IMG/VR virus record: IMGVR_UViG_3300029787_000119
Coordinates: 1-40,181 of that record
Origin: a virus
Strand: one strand, 5' to 3'
DNA length: 40,181 nucleotides
This document shows, piece after piece, positions 1 through 6,864 of this stretch (position 1 is the stretch's first letter; each line of letters starts with the position of its first letter). The notes under the pieces are model-generated. The model did no database searches. It saw nothing but the letters and a program-made list of their open reading frames with translations, and had not been told where the DNA came from. A program made the translations under genes and the position numbers.

Positions 1-1569
1 AGACATTGTGATTGCTTCAGCATTTCTTAGATTGTAATATCTAAAATATTGGTTGCCGATAGCACCATAAGCACTGTTCAATTGAATCTTACGTGCCATC
101 TGTATGTTGTTATATTTACTGATACTCTTCTCTAGTTCTTTAGTTGGTGTCTTCTCATATTCTTGCTTTGCCATAAGCATAAGTTTTTTAGATTGCACAC
201 GTTCATCGTATATCTTCTGCATAATCTCAGGCAAGAAACCATGTATGTCTTTACGATACTGTGCACCATTTGCACACAGTGCATACCTAGGATCTATCTG
301 TTCCTTTTGACCAAGTATTCTAGCAACTGTAGCTGATGGGTGCCTCTTCTCAACGAGTGTTTCTGGGGAAATATTATATTGCATAATAAGATGAGGATAC
401 AGACTGTTGAGGTCAAAACTAACCACCCAATCATAGCGTCCTGGCTTCGGTTCTTTAACATACGCACCTTCATACTTTTCATCTTTGTGTGAACGTTTTG
501 CAGGGGGAACTACTATATTCTTTTCCTTAAGAAAATTGTATATGATAGTATCCCACATTCTTACTTGATAGTATACATCCCTGATATTAACTTTAGCATC
601 ATATGCTAGAGCAACAGCAAGTTCTAGCAACTTCATCTTTTCTTCTAGACGTATGACAAGTTCCACGTCAACGATGTTGTAGTCAATAAATTTCTGCCAG
701 TCATTAGTATAGAATTGTTTGAAGTTTTCAAACTCACTGTGATCAACTTTCTTTTGACCTAGTTCTACAAATGCAATATGATCTAGTCTATATGATTCCT
801 GATTAGTATATGTAAATTTCTTGTAGAGATCCATGTAGTCAACCACATTAATCCCAAAAATATTATAGAGAATTTGTTGACGACCTTTTATCTCTAGGTC
901 TTCCCTATACACAATACCCCATGGGGATATCTGTTTCATTTCTTTCTCACCAAACAATCTTTCTAGACGTCCACATATGTACGGGATATCATATAGTTCT
1001 ACGTTCCACCCCGTGAGAATATCTGGGAAATTAGTAATCCAATAGTCAAGAAAACAACGGAGAAGATGTTCTTCACCGTCACAGAGTATGTACTCAACGT
1101 CATCTCTATTATTTGTATACGGTTTGGTACCCCATACTTTGATCTTACGACTGAGATGGTCTTGTACTGTAATGCTAAGAAGAGGTTGCGAGCATTCCTG
1201 CACGTTAGGAAAGCCATTCTCACATGCCACCTCGATATCAAGAGATGTAGTTTTAAGATTTTTAAATTCGTAATCAATTTCTTTCGGAAACTCTTCCGAG
1301 ATGAATTGATAGAGATATCTGTCATAACCATGTACCTCGAAGTTTTGTACTTCTTTGTATTGTTCGATGAATCCTTTTGCTTCTTTTACGGAACCAAACT
1401 TGATAGGTTTAGCATACCTACCATCAAGAGTTTTTTGTTTAGTTTGTTTATCAGTGACGACAAAAAGAGTTGGAGAAAATTTAAACTTACGTTGAATACG
1501 TTGTCCATCCTCGTACCCAAGGTAAAGTAAATTATCCCCAACCAGTTGTACGTTGGTATAGAAACTCAT
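1..1569 (-). CDS. gp43: DNA polymerase gp43, family B, C-terminus cut by window edge
   Basis: This is the replicative DNA polymerase of T4-like phages, with 3'-5' exonuclease proofreading. I translated 523 residues from the ATG at 1569 to the window edge without a stop. The exonuclease motifs are seen as SLDIEV, TGWNVELYDIPYI and YNIVDVELV. The palm motif A is DLNSLYPHLIMQYN, and motif B is KIQLNSAYGAIGNQ followed by FRYYN. The catalytic DTDS motif and the thumb lie beyond base 1, so the gene is partial rather than broken. Its ATG overlaps the stop of the upstream Sm-like gene (TGA at 1566-1568), which suggests translational coupling. In T4 this gene directly follows regA; here hsp20 and a block of Sm-like genes stand between them. 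Confidence 0.97.
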   Translation of the reverse strand, partial: MSFYTNVQLVGDNLLYLGYEDGQRIQRKFKFSPTLFVVTDKQTKQKTLDGRYAKPIKFGSVKEAKGFIEQYKEVQNFEVHGYDRYLYQFISEEFPKEIDYEFKNLKTTSLDIEVACENGFPNVQECSQPLLSITVQDHLSRKIKVWGTKPYTNNRDDVEYILCDGEEHLLRCFLDYWITNFPDILTGWNVELYDIPYICGRLERLFGEKEMKQISPWGIVYREDLEIKGRQQILYNIFGINVVDYMDLYKKFTYTNQESYRLDHIAFVELGQKKVDHSEFENFKQFYTNDWQKFIDYNIVDVELVIRLEEKMKLLELAVALAYDAKVNIRDVYYQVRMWDTIIYNFLKEKNIVVPPAKRSHKDEKYEGAYVKEPKPGRYDWVVSFDLNSLYPHLIMQYNISPETLVEKRHPSATVARILGQKEQIDPRYALCANGAQYRKDIHGFLPEIMQKIYDERVQSKKLMLMAKQEYEKTPTKELEKSISKYNNIQMARKIQLNSAYGAIGNQYFRYYNLRNAEAITMS

Positions 1570-1805
1570 TTAGTTACCGTCTTATACTTTGCCTTCATCG
1601 CTGATGATGCATTTACTATTGTAGCAAGTGTCTCAGAATAAATCAACACGTCCACATCATCAGTGTAATTTGGCCATGGTTCTAGTGTACCATCATCCTT
1701 AATAAGATAAGGATCTTGCAAATGACAACTTGGTTCTTCGTCTAATTGTTCTACCTTAGATATGAGGTGTACCCCACTCTTAAGGATTACTATCATTGTT
1801 TGCAT
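1566..1805 (-). CDS. Sm-like family protein, short member (79 aa)
   Basis: A 79-residue protein with the pattern of three other proteins in this window: an N-terminal hydrophobic strand followed by KSG (VILKSGVHLISKVEQ), a CHLQDPY segment, a WPNYTDD segment and a final SETLATIVNASSAM strand. I read this as an Sm-like (LSm/Hfq-type) fold. From memory, a solved structure of an Sm-like protein of putative cyanophage origin has this layout. It could bind RNA or be a protein-protein scaffold; function is not shown. It overlaps the upstream gene by 13 bases and gp43 by 4 bases. A promoter-like sequence lies about 120 bases upstream, inside the previous gene. Confidence 0.7.
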   Translation of the reverse strand: MQTMIVILKSGVHLISKVEQLDEEPSCHLQDPYLIKDDGTLEPWPNYTDDVDVLIYSETLATIVNASSAMKAKYKTVTK

Positions 1806-2251
1806 AATTTTTCTAATTTGTATAAGTCCTCTTCATTCCAAATATTATTATATTTTTTCCTGTACAAGTATACAGGTTCAATAGTTTTTAATTCTGGTAC
1901 GAATTTTTTAGTAATTAGATTACCAATATACATCTTAGGTTTGTATTTGTCAACTGTAATGTTAAAGTAACTAGGACCGTTGAACATAAGATGTTTAAAT
2001 TTAAAAGTTCCCCTACCTATTTCTATAGGAAATGGTTGAGGAACTAGATCCATATTATATAATGGAGTTTTGATTGGTTGATCAAATGTTATGATGCCAA
2101 ACTTTCCATTTACACGTGCAGGATAGTCTACTAGACATTTTGTTATTGTAACAGGTCCTTCAATTTCTATCTGTTTACTACCTTGAAATTTGTGGTCTGT
2201 TGTATAAGTATGAATTACAGTATCATTATCATATAGGTTAAGTCTCCTCAT
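1793..2251 (-). CDS. Hypothetical phage protein (152 aa) in the gp43 block
   Basis: A 152-residue protein I do not recognise. It looks beta-rich with many short charged loops, has no signal peptide or membrane segment, and ends in a charged helix rich in Lys and Glu. It lacks the strand-KSG start and the W-P-x-x-x-D segment of the Sm-like proteins on both sides, so I do not place it in that family. It overlaps its upstream neighbour by 14 bases and its downstream neighbour by 13 bases, so it belongs to the same transcript ending in gp43. A sigma-70-like promoter motif (1925-1953) lies within its coding sequence. Confidence 0.7.
   Translation of the reverse strand: MRRLNLYDNDTVIHTYTTDHKFQGSKQIEIEGPVTITKCLVDYPARVNGKFGIITFDQPIKTPLYNMDLVPQPFPIEIGRGTFKFKHLMFNGPSYFNITVDKYKPKMYIGNLITKKFVPELKTIEPVYLYRKKYNNIWNEEDLYKLEKLCKQ
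1925..1953 (-). promoter_or_regulatory. Possible internal sigma-70 promoter ahead of gp43
   Basis: On the minus strand TTGACA (1948-1953) is followed after exactly 17 bases by TATATT (1925-1930), a perfect -35 and a five-of-six -10 box. It lies inside the 152-residue gene and would start RNA near 1918, feeding the short Sm-like gene and gp43. Because it is within coding sequence of AT-rich DNA it could be chance; no start site is known. Confidence 0.35.
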
Positions 2252-2660
2252 CTTCCAGTGCCTTTTCTGCTTGTCTGAAAACTTCTTCCATATCTAAATC
2301 ATTATCTGTAACTCCAGCGATCATATCTTCGTGACGTTTAAAGTTCTCCTCATAGTTTTCTTCTCGTATTGCTTGTACATATTGTTCAGAAATACTATCT
2401 AATGGATCATATGCTGTAATAACATGTCCTGCAGGAAGAAAGAAATCTTTATCTTTACTTAGAGGTGCCCATGGAAACCATGATATTTGATATCCCTTTT
2501 CATTATTAAATACAATCCCTCCATCATTAGATACAATGTCTAATCTGAAAGGTTTATGCAAATGATATCCCATGGGTTCCTTAGTCTCAGGATTCACGAT
2601 CTCTTTTGCTTCTGTTATTACTTCTTCACCAGATTTTAATAGTAAAAGTTTTACACTCAT
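2238..2660 (-). CDS. Sm-like family protein (140 aa)
   Basis: A 140-residue member of the Sm-like group. The N-terminus is a strand followed by the turn LLLKSGEEVITEAKEI, then NPETKEPMGYHLHKPF, then ISWFPWAPLSKDKDF, and then a last strand HVITAYDPLDSISEQY. This core fills roughly residues 1-100; the remaining 40 residues are acidic and probably unstructured. The order of segments matches the proteins at 2657-3052 and 16504-16968. Predicted role by fold is RNA or protein binding in the cytoplasm; this is inference. It starts in an ATGA overlap with the upstream paralogue, so the two are co-translated, and they are probably the result of tandem duplication. Confidence 0.72.
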   Translation of the reverse strand: MSVKLLLLKSGEEVITEAKEIVNPETKEPMGYHLHKPFRLDIVSNDGGIVFNNEKGYQISWFPWAPLSKDKDFFLPAGHVITAYDPLDSISEQYVQAIREENYEENFKRHEDMIAGVTDNDLDMEEVFRQAEKALEDEET

Positions 2661-3052
2661 TCTACACTGCCACCCATCTTCTGTACATTCTTGATGTATG
2701 TATCACGAAGACTTGGAACTGGTTCTAAAATAGTCAACACCATTGTGTGATTAATTGGTATCTGAACTTCTGGTGTTAGTGGGCAGTATGGTGAGTAATG
2801 TACTTTGACTTCTGGGTCAGTTACGATACCTGTACCATCTAGTTTAGGTTGGTCATACTCAACTTTATAAGGAAAATTTAATATGAATGCTTGTCTTTCT
2901 CCAGTTTCTTTATGAGTTGCTTCTTGAACATCAGCAATGACACTATCTCCATTGCTGAGAATTACTACCTTTACTCTTTCTGCTTTTATTAATGACTCAG
3001 CAGCAGCAGGAGGGGGAGTTACGTTTATAGGTTCTTTCTTACCTTTTGCCAT
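2657..3052 (-). CDS. Sm-like family protein (131 aa), first gene of the gp43 block
   Basis: First gene behind the consensus promoter at 3075-3103. After about 27 residues rich in Lys, Pro and Ala, the Sm-like core starts: KVVILSNGDSVIADVQEA, HKETGERQAFILNFPY, KVHYSPYCPLTPE, then HTMVLTILEPVPSLRDTY. The two halves mirror Sm1- and Sm2-like strands, but I cannot test the fold. No Shine-Dalgarno sequence is visible; the bases before the ATG are a run of T and A, and the predicted leader is only about 16 bases. It runs by an ATGA overlap into the 140-residue paralogue. The early-type promoter suggests expression soon after infection. Confidence 0.72.
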   Translation of the reverse strand: MAKGKKEPINVTPPPAAAESLIKAERVKVVILSNGDSVIADVQEATHKETGERQAFILNFPYKVEYDQPKLDGTGIVTDPEVKVHYSPYCPLTPEVQIPINHTMVLTILEPVPSLRDTYIKNVQKMGGSVE

Positions 3053-3074
3053 GTTAAAAAATACTTTTGTTTAC

Positions 3075-3103
3075 ATTATAAAGGAGGTATCAACATTTGT
3101 CAA
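3075..3103 (-). promoter_or_regulatory. Consensus sigma-70 promoter for the Sm-like/gp43 block
   Basis: On the minus strand a perfect TTGACA (3098-3103), a 17-base spacer and a perfect TATAAT (3075-3080) stand 23 bases before the ATG at 3052. The expected RNA start is near 3068. This is the form expected of an early phage promoter read by unmodified host RNA polymerase. Imperfect inverted arms (GGGGGTAT and ATACCTCC on the minus strand, about 3082-3109) flank the -35 box and much of the spacer and could be an operator. Confidence 0.85.
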
Positions 3104-3117
3104 TACCCCCTATGTAG

Positions 3118-3543
3118 TTAGATGTAATCTACTCTTTTGTGATGATCAGGAATTACTTTTCCTAGTAATATACTGAGGAGTCCATCATTAAACTCGACGG
3201 ATCTAACCTCCGTATCGTCGGAGAGCGTCCATGCTCGTTGGAAGGAACGTTGTGCCAGTCCTTGATGGACATACGTTCCATCATCCTCTGATTTTTCTTT
3301 GCTTGCTTCGACATATATCTTTCCATACTCCGTATAGACTTTGACGTCATCTTTTTTGAAGCCAGCGATTGCGATTTCCAGTCTTGATTCTTCATTACTT
3401 AAGTGGATTAGGTTGTAAGGTGGGTAGTTAGTCTGGGTTGTATTCCAGAATGAATCAAAATAACTATCCATTCCTATGCTGTTCTTTGTTATCTTATCAA
3501 ACAGTGTTGGTAAGTCGGCAGCAGTATACCTTTGAATTTCCAT
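3118..3543 (-). CDS. hsp20: Small heat shock protein Hsp20
   Basis: An alpha-crystallin-type chaperone of 141 residues that holds unfolding proteins in an ATP-independent way. The core shows EIAIAGFKKDDVKVY near the middle and the typical GLLSILLGKVIP closing strand, with a short C-terminal tail. I place the start at 3543 because AGGAG (3551-3555) sits 7 bases upstream; an in-frame ATG at 3615 would add 24 residues but has no ribosome site and lies directly on a terminator's T-run. Hsp20 genes are a regular feature of cyanophages and may help virion assembly or protect host proteins. It is a single gene between a terminator and the next block's promoter. Confidence 0.93.
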   Translation of the reverse strand: MEIQRYTAADLPTLFDKITKNSIGMDSYFDSFWNTTQTNYPPYNLIHLSNEESRLEIAIAGFKKDDVKVYTEYGKIYVEASKEKSEDDGTYVHQGLAQRSFQRAWTLSDDTEVRSVEFNDGLLSILLGKVIPDHHKRVDYI

Positions 3544-3575
3544 AGTAGTTCTCCTATTATAGCGAGTGTTAATTT

Positions 3576-3592
3576 TGTCCCCGAAGGCGACA
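3576..3592 (-). other. TTCG-loop hairpin in the hsp20 leader
   Basis: On the minus strand TGTC, a bulged G, CC, the loop TTCG, then GG and GACA can fold into a small stable hairpin about 20 bases before the AGGAG site of hsp20. It could be a structural element of the leader, for example part of temperature-dependent folding, but the ribosome site itself is not within the stem. Confidence 0.4.
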
Positions 3593-3615
3593 CTACTAAT
3601 TATAACAGCAGACAT

Positions 3616-3643
3616 AAAAAAGGAGGTTCGGTTATTCCTCCTT
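3616..3643 (-). terminator. Rho-independent terminator after regA
   Basis: On the minus strand AAGGAGG (3637-3643) pairs with CCTCCTT (3620-3626) across a 10-base loop and is followed by further T residues (3616-3619). The stem contains the last codons and stop of regA (3632). It should end the gp45-gp44-gp62-regA transcript before hsp20. Confidence 0.8.
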
Positions 3644-4054
3644 CTTCTTTCCTATGTTGTATTTACTTTCTAAAGTCCATTCGTGCTTTTCTTTATAGGC
3701 AAGAACTTTGATCTGACTTAAAGGTGCTACGTCAGCAATACTTTCCTTACTGTGGATTGATACTAAACCCCAATCACCTAGCAACTGTACTATACGATTC
3801 CTACGTTGTACATCGTTAAGACTTAAGTTCGCTTTCTTCCCATCCAGTGCGAACAACTCTTTAAAGTGAACTATGTAATATCTACCTTGTTTGTGTAGTA
3901 TATGACATGATTGATATAACTTCTTTTCTTTTCTGGATGCTACTCCAATTCTCGTCAGTGTTTCTCTTACCTTGAGAAAGTCATCAGGTTCTTTCAAACC
4001 TACCTCTATCATACTATCAGAAGTCCATTTTACTTCTTCTGTGATCGCAGTCAT
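3632..4054 (-). CDS. regA: RegA translational repressor
   Basis: RegA binds the start regions of early phage mRNAs and blocks their translation. The match to T4 RegA is strong: EPDDFLKVRETLTRIG near the N-terminus, LYQSCHILHKQGRYYIVHFKE in the middle, DWGLVSI, and KHEWTLESKYNIG near the end. The protein has 140 residues, about 14 more at the N-terminus than T4 RegA, whose start aligns with the internal Met at residue 15. I keep the outer ATG because it forms an ATGA overlap with gp62 and has GGGAGG just upstream. The order gp44, gp62, regA is as in T4. The gene's end lies within the terminator stem. Confidence 0.96.
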   Translation of the reverse strand: MTAITEEVKWTSDSMIEVGLKEPDDFLKVRETLTRIGVASRKEKKLYQSCHILHKQGRYYIVHFKELFALDGKKANLSLNDVQRRNRIVQLLGDWGLVSIHSKESIADVAPLSQIKVLAYKEKHEWTLESKYNIGKKKEE

Positions 4055-4431
4055 TGTTTTCCTCCCATCTCATGTTTGTTACGAATGTGTTCAATTTGGG
4101 TTTTGGTGAGAAGATTTACTGCGATCCTCGCTTTCTCGTTACTATATCCATAGTGTTTTTTAACTAGATCCAGATTTTCAATCTGTTCTTTCTTCAACCA
4201 AGGTGAGAAACGCTTTCGTTTCCGTAAAGTATATAGCAAGAAAGAGTACTGTAAATCCTTGTCAAGGTTACTATACATATTCATCTCATTTGCAAACAGG
4301 ATAGTGTCAAGATGTCCAGACAAACATCTGTTTACAATATATGGTGGATAAGATTTGATTGCTTCGGGATCATCTTCTATCAAGTTATCTTTGGTAAAAT
4401 TGATAGAGTTCAACCAGTCCTTTAGTTCCAT
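4051..4431 (-). CDS. gp62: Clamp loader small subunit gp62
   Basis: gp62 joins four gp44 ATPase subunits to load the sliding clamp gp45 onto primed DNA. The 126-residue protein is shorter than T4 gp62 (187) but has the cyanophage form, with PPYIVNRCLSGHLDTILFA in the first half and RKRKRFSPWLKKEQ in the second. Position gives further support: it lies between gp44 and regA, as in T4, although four other genes have been inserted after gp44. It starts in a TAATG overlap with the preceding small gene and ends in an ATGA overlap with regA. Confidence 0.88.
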   Translation of the reverse strand: MELKDWLNSINFTKDNLIEDDPEAIKSYPPYIVNRCLSGHLDTILFANEMNMYSNLDKDLQYSFLLYTLRKRKRFSPWLKKEQIENLDLVKKHYGYSNEKARIAVNLLTKTQIEHIRNKHEMGGKQ

Positions 4432-4640
4432 TAAAATGTCCTGATAGGTCCTACAACTCCTGTTCTGTTATTGTTTATACGATATATCTGTGTACTTCCA
4501 TTCTTCATTTGCACATGGACTTCTTCACCCATGATAATTGCTTGAGTAGCGTTGGGAGCAAATGTTCCCATAGGACCTCTACGTGTATTGTAGAGTTGAC
4601 AGTACCCACTACGTAGTACCCTGACTCCTAAACTTTCCAT
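4431..4640 (-). CDS. Hypothetical small protein (69 aa)
   Basis: A 69-residue protein I do not recognise. It contains several Asn and Gly turns and a segment VHVQMKNGSTQIYRINN that looks like a beta hairpin, so a small beta-barrel is possible. It overlaps the end of the Dam-type methylase gene by 32 bases in another frame, and its stop is joined to the gp62 start as TAATG. The coupling to gp62 and the lack of any competing reading frame are the main support for it being real. Confidence 0.65.
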   Translation of the reverse strand: MESLGVRVLRSGYCQLYNTRRGPMGTFAPNATQAIIMGEEVHVQMKNGSTQIYRINNNRTGVVGPIRTF

Positions 4641-5472
4641 AATTAAGACAAATTAATTCACGACGTTTTGTTTGATCTGACATGTATGTACCTGTAGATC
4701 TCATTGTATAAGTATGAGCAAAGTCATACTGATGCCACTCTTCAAATCTTTGAACGATATCTGGGTGGTTATTATATGATACCATAACATTGCCCATTGT
4801 GTCATCCATGATATCAGCAAATCTTCCGTGGTCAAAACCTTTGTGCATTGCACCTTTATGACCATAGAGATTATCTTTTACTTGATATGGTGGATCGACA
4901 TATATGAATGTATTATCTGAACAAGTTAGCATCCCTATTCTTCCTAAACAATCCTCTACTAGTTCAGCATAATCTAGATTAGTAATCTTCCAGTTCTTTA
5001 TCAACTTAGAATAGTCTTTGAGATTGTTGATACCACGTATGGAGAAGTTGGAATCACTTGCCTGTGGTGAGAAGGACGAACTTTCAGTGAGACCAGAGAA
5101 AGAACACTTATTGATAATATAAAAAGCAACCGCTTTATCTTTGTATCCAATATCATCCTCATTTACTTTCTCCTTAGCATCTAAAAATAATTGTTTAGCA
5201 GAACCTTGATCTGGATGTCTCTGTTTTAATTGTATGAGTTGATCATAGAGGTAGTCACCATCGTCTCTCAATACTAACCAGAAATTATATAATGGTTTGT
5301 ATAAGTCATTGACCCAGATAGGTAAATCAGGAAAACGTTTTGTCATCTCGATTGCCATACTACCACCACCTAAGAATGGTTCACGATACTCTGTGATAGT
5401 CTCAGGTAACCATTGCCACAACTTAGGAACTGCTCTTGACTTTCCGCCAGGATATCTTAGTGGTGTTTTCAT
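4609..5472 (-). CDS. dam: Dam-type adenine-N6 DNA methyltransferase (D12 class)
   Basis: A 287-residue DNA methyltransferase that transfers a methyl group from S-adenosylmethionine to adenine. The start LRYPGGKSRAVPKLW and EPFLGGGSMA (residues 31-40) form the cofactor site, and DPPY at residues 193-196 is the catalytic motif. The target is likely GATC by family, but this is not shown. No restriction enzyme gene is near, so it is an orphan methylase that may protect phage DNA or mark it for regulation. It sits within the clamp-loader operon, starting in an ATGA overlap with the 61-residue gene upstream. Confidence 0.93.
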   Translation of the reverse strand: MKTPLRYPGGKSRAVPKLWQWLPETITEYREPFLGGGSMAIEMTKRFPDLPIWVNDLYKPLYNFWLVLRDDGDYLYDQLIQLKQRHPDQGSAKQLFLDAKEKVNEDDIGYKDKAVAFYIINKCSFSGLTESSSFSPQASDSNFSIRGINNLKDYSKLIKNWKITNLDYAELVEDCLGRIGMLTCSDNTFIYVDPPYQVKDNLYGHKGAMHKGFDHGRFADIMDDTMGNVMVSYNNHPDIVQRFEEWHQYDFAHTYTMRSTGTYMSDQTKRRELICLNYGKFRSQGTT

Positions 5473-5654
5473 GGTTCTGCTGATTCTAATTCCATTATAG
5501 CATCAACTGGCACTTCATTGCCACCTATGTTATACCAATGTTCCATCTCTCCTGACTTATAACTTTTACGTTCACCAAGATATTCTAAGTCATGGAATGT
5601 ATGTTCTCTAAGCATTGCTTGAAGACGATAGTGTATTAGTTCAGACTTTTTCAT
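5469..5654 (-). CDS. Hypothetical small protein (61 aa)
   Basis: A 61-residue soluble protein with an N-terminal charged helix (KKSELIHYRLQAMLREH) and a middle with Tyr, Gly and Trp. I do not recognise it. It has ATGA overlaps with both neighbours (5651-5654 and 5469-5472), so it belongs to the gp44-to-regA transcript. Confidence 0.7.
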   Translation of the reverse strand: MKKSELIHYRLQAMLREHTFHDLEYLGERKSYKSGEMEHWYNIGGNEVPVDAIMELESAEP

Positions 5655-5923
5655 TGCACTATTGTCATCCCATAATCTTCTGGAGTTGGAATAGGCATGT
5701 AGTATCCATCCTGTCTCTGTCTCTTTCTTACTGGTTCTTGCATAATGTCAATAGTTTCTTCAAACCATCTATTCATTGATCTTGCCATAGCACGATAAGA
5801 GGTTCCAACATATAGTTGTCCACTTACAACAGCAACGGTTGCTGCACCCCAGAAGATATAATAAAATCTAGATTTCATTTGTGCTCTGATCTTTTCACGT
5901 TTGCTCATAAATTTGTTAGTCAT
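5651..5923 (-). CDS. Small single-pass membrane protein (90 aa)
   Basis: A 90-residue protein with a basic N-terminus (residues 1-20, rich in Lys and Arg), one hydrophobic segment at about residues 21-40 (YYIFWGAATVAVVSGQLYVG), and a polar C-terminal half with an Arg-rich stretch. The positive residues before the segment predict the N-terminus inside the cell. Function is unknown. It is coupled by 4-base overlaps to gp44 upstream and to the 61-residue gene downstream, an odd place for a membrane protein inside a replisome operon. Confidence 0.72.
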   Translation of the reverse strand: MTNKFMSKREKIRAQMKSRFYYIFWGAATVAVVSGQLYVGTSYRAMARSMNRWFEETIDIMQEPVRKRQRQDGYYMPIPTPEDYGMTIVQ

Positions 5924-6861
5924 TTGAAGTTACACTCCACCATAATTTCGGTTAGTGCTGCTAAGAGATTGATTTCTTGATCAGCAACAAATGCTGATTG
6001 GTATTGATACTTAGCAATAATCAATACCGCTTGAGGTATACTTGTTGGTGTAAGAGATTCATAAAGATTATCATACACTGTCCTTAGTATAGCATTAGGA
6101 TCATTATCTAAATTAGCAACGATCCACTTACGAGCAGCACCGAAGTCTTTTGCCTTCAATGCACCCACAAGTTTTTCTAATCGAACCTGACTTATCTGTG
6201 CCAGAATGCCAGTGTCGATGACTCCTGACGCTGCATACCTTTGCAGTTCGTTGAGGGTACGTCTGAAGTCTGGGAAGAACTTCTGGACGACCTCAGCGAC
6301 CACAGCATCAGTAAATTGTATATTCTCTGCAGTAAGTATTCCACGACACCTCTCAAAAAATTGTCCTGCAATTTGTTGTTTCTGTTTTCCACGAGTGTTG
6401 CAATCAATAACTGTTGTACGAGAGTGAAGTGGTTCTATAATTTTGTTTTTAAAATTACAGGTAAATATAAATCTACAATTGTTTTGAAACTCTTCTATAG
6501 ATGCACGCAATAGTAACTGCACATCATGTGTGGTATTGTCTGCTTCATCTATAATGATGACCTTATGTTTAGATGATGAGGTCAATGATACAGTTGATGC
6601 AAATTGTTTTGCACTATTTCTTACAGTGTCTAAGAATCTACCTTCATCAGATCCATTGATAACTATACTATCAACTTGCAATTCTTCGCATAATGCTTTT
6701 GCAACTGTAGTCTTACCAATTCCTGCAGTTCCACATAAAAGAAGATTAGGAATCTCTCCTGCCTTCACAAATGATTCAAAGGTAGACTTCAACTCAGGTG
6801 GAAGAATACAATGTTCAATGCGTTTGGGGCGATACTTTTCTACCCAAAGAAACTCACTCAT
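5920..6861 (-). CDS. gp44: Clamp loader large subunit gp44 (AAA+ ATPase)
   Basis: gp44 uses ATP to open and place the gp45 clamp. The 313-residue protein has EKYRPKRIEHCILP at residues 8-21, Walker A GTAGIGKT at 44-51, the Walker B box IIIDEAD ending at residue 108, and SRT at 147-149 in the place of the SRC arginine-finger motif. FPDFRRTLNELQRYA matches the T4 lid region. The length is close to T4 gp44 (319). It follows a conserved phage protein by 3 bases, and runs by ATGA into the small membrane protein gene. Confidence 0.97.
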   Translation of the reverse strand: MSEFLWVEKYRPKRIEHCILPPELKSTFESFVKAGEIPNLLLCGTAGIGKTTVAKALCEELQVDSIVINGSDEGRFLDTVRNSAKQFASTVSLTSSSKHKVIIIDEADNTTHDVQLLLRASIEEFQNNCRFIFTCNFKNKIIEPLHSRTTVIDCNTRGKQKQQIAGQFFERCRGILTAENIQFTDAVVAEVVQKFFPDFRRTLNELQRYAASGVIDTGILAQISQVRLEKLVGALKAKDFGAARKWIVANLDNDPNAILRTVYDNLYESLTPTSIPQAVLIIAKYQYQSAFVADQEINLLAALTEIMVECNFK

Positions 6862-6864
6862 AAT

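Noticed and set aside
1066-1530. Long open frame on the plus strand opposite gp43
   Set aside because: It is the reverse reading of the polymerase gene, whose exonuclease and polymerase motifs fix the coding strand; no plus-strand ribosome site or family match.
1793-2251. The 152-residue protein as another Sm-like copy
   Set aside because: It lies between family members but lacks the strand-KSG start and the W-P-x-x-x-D segment, so position alone is not enough.
3556-3561. TATAAT directly before the hsp20 ribosome site
   Set aside because: RNA starting from it would begin about at or after the AGGAG site and lose it, so it cannot be the hsp20 promoter.
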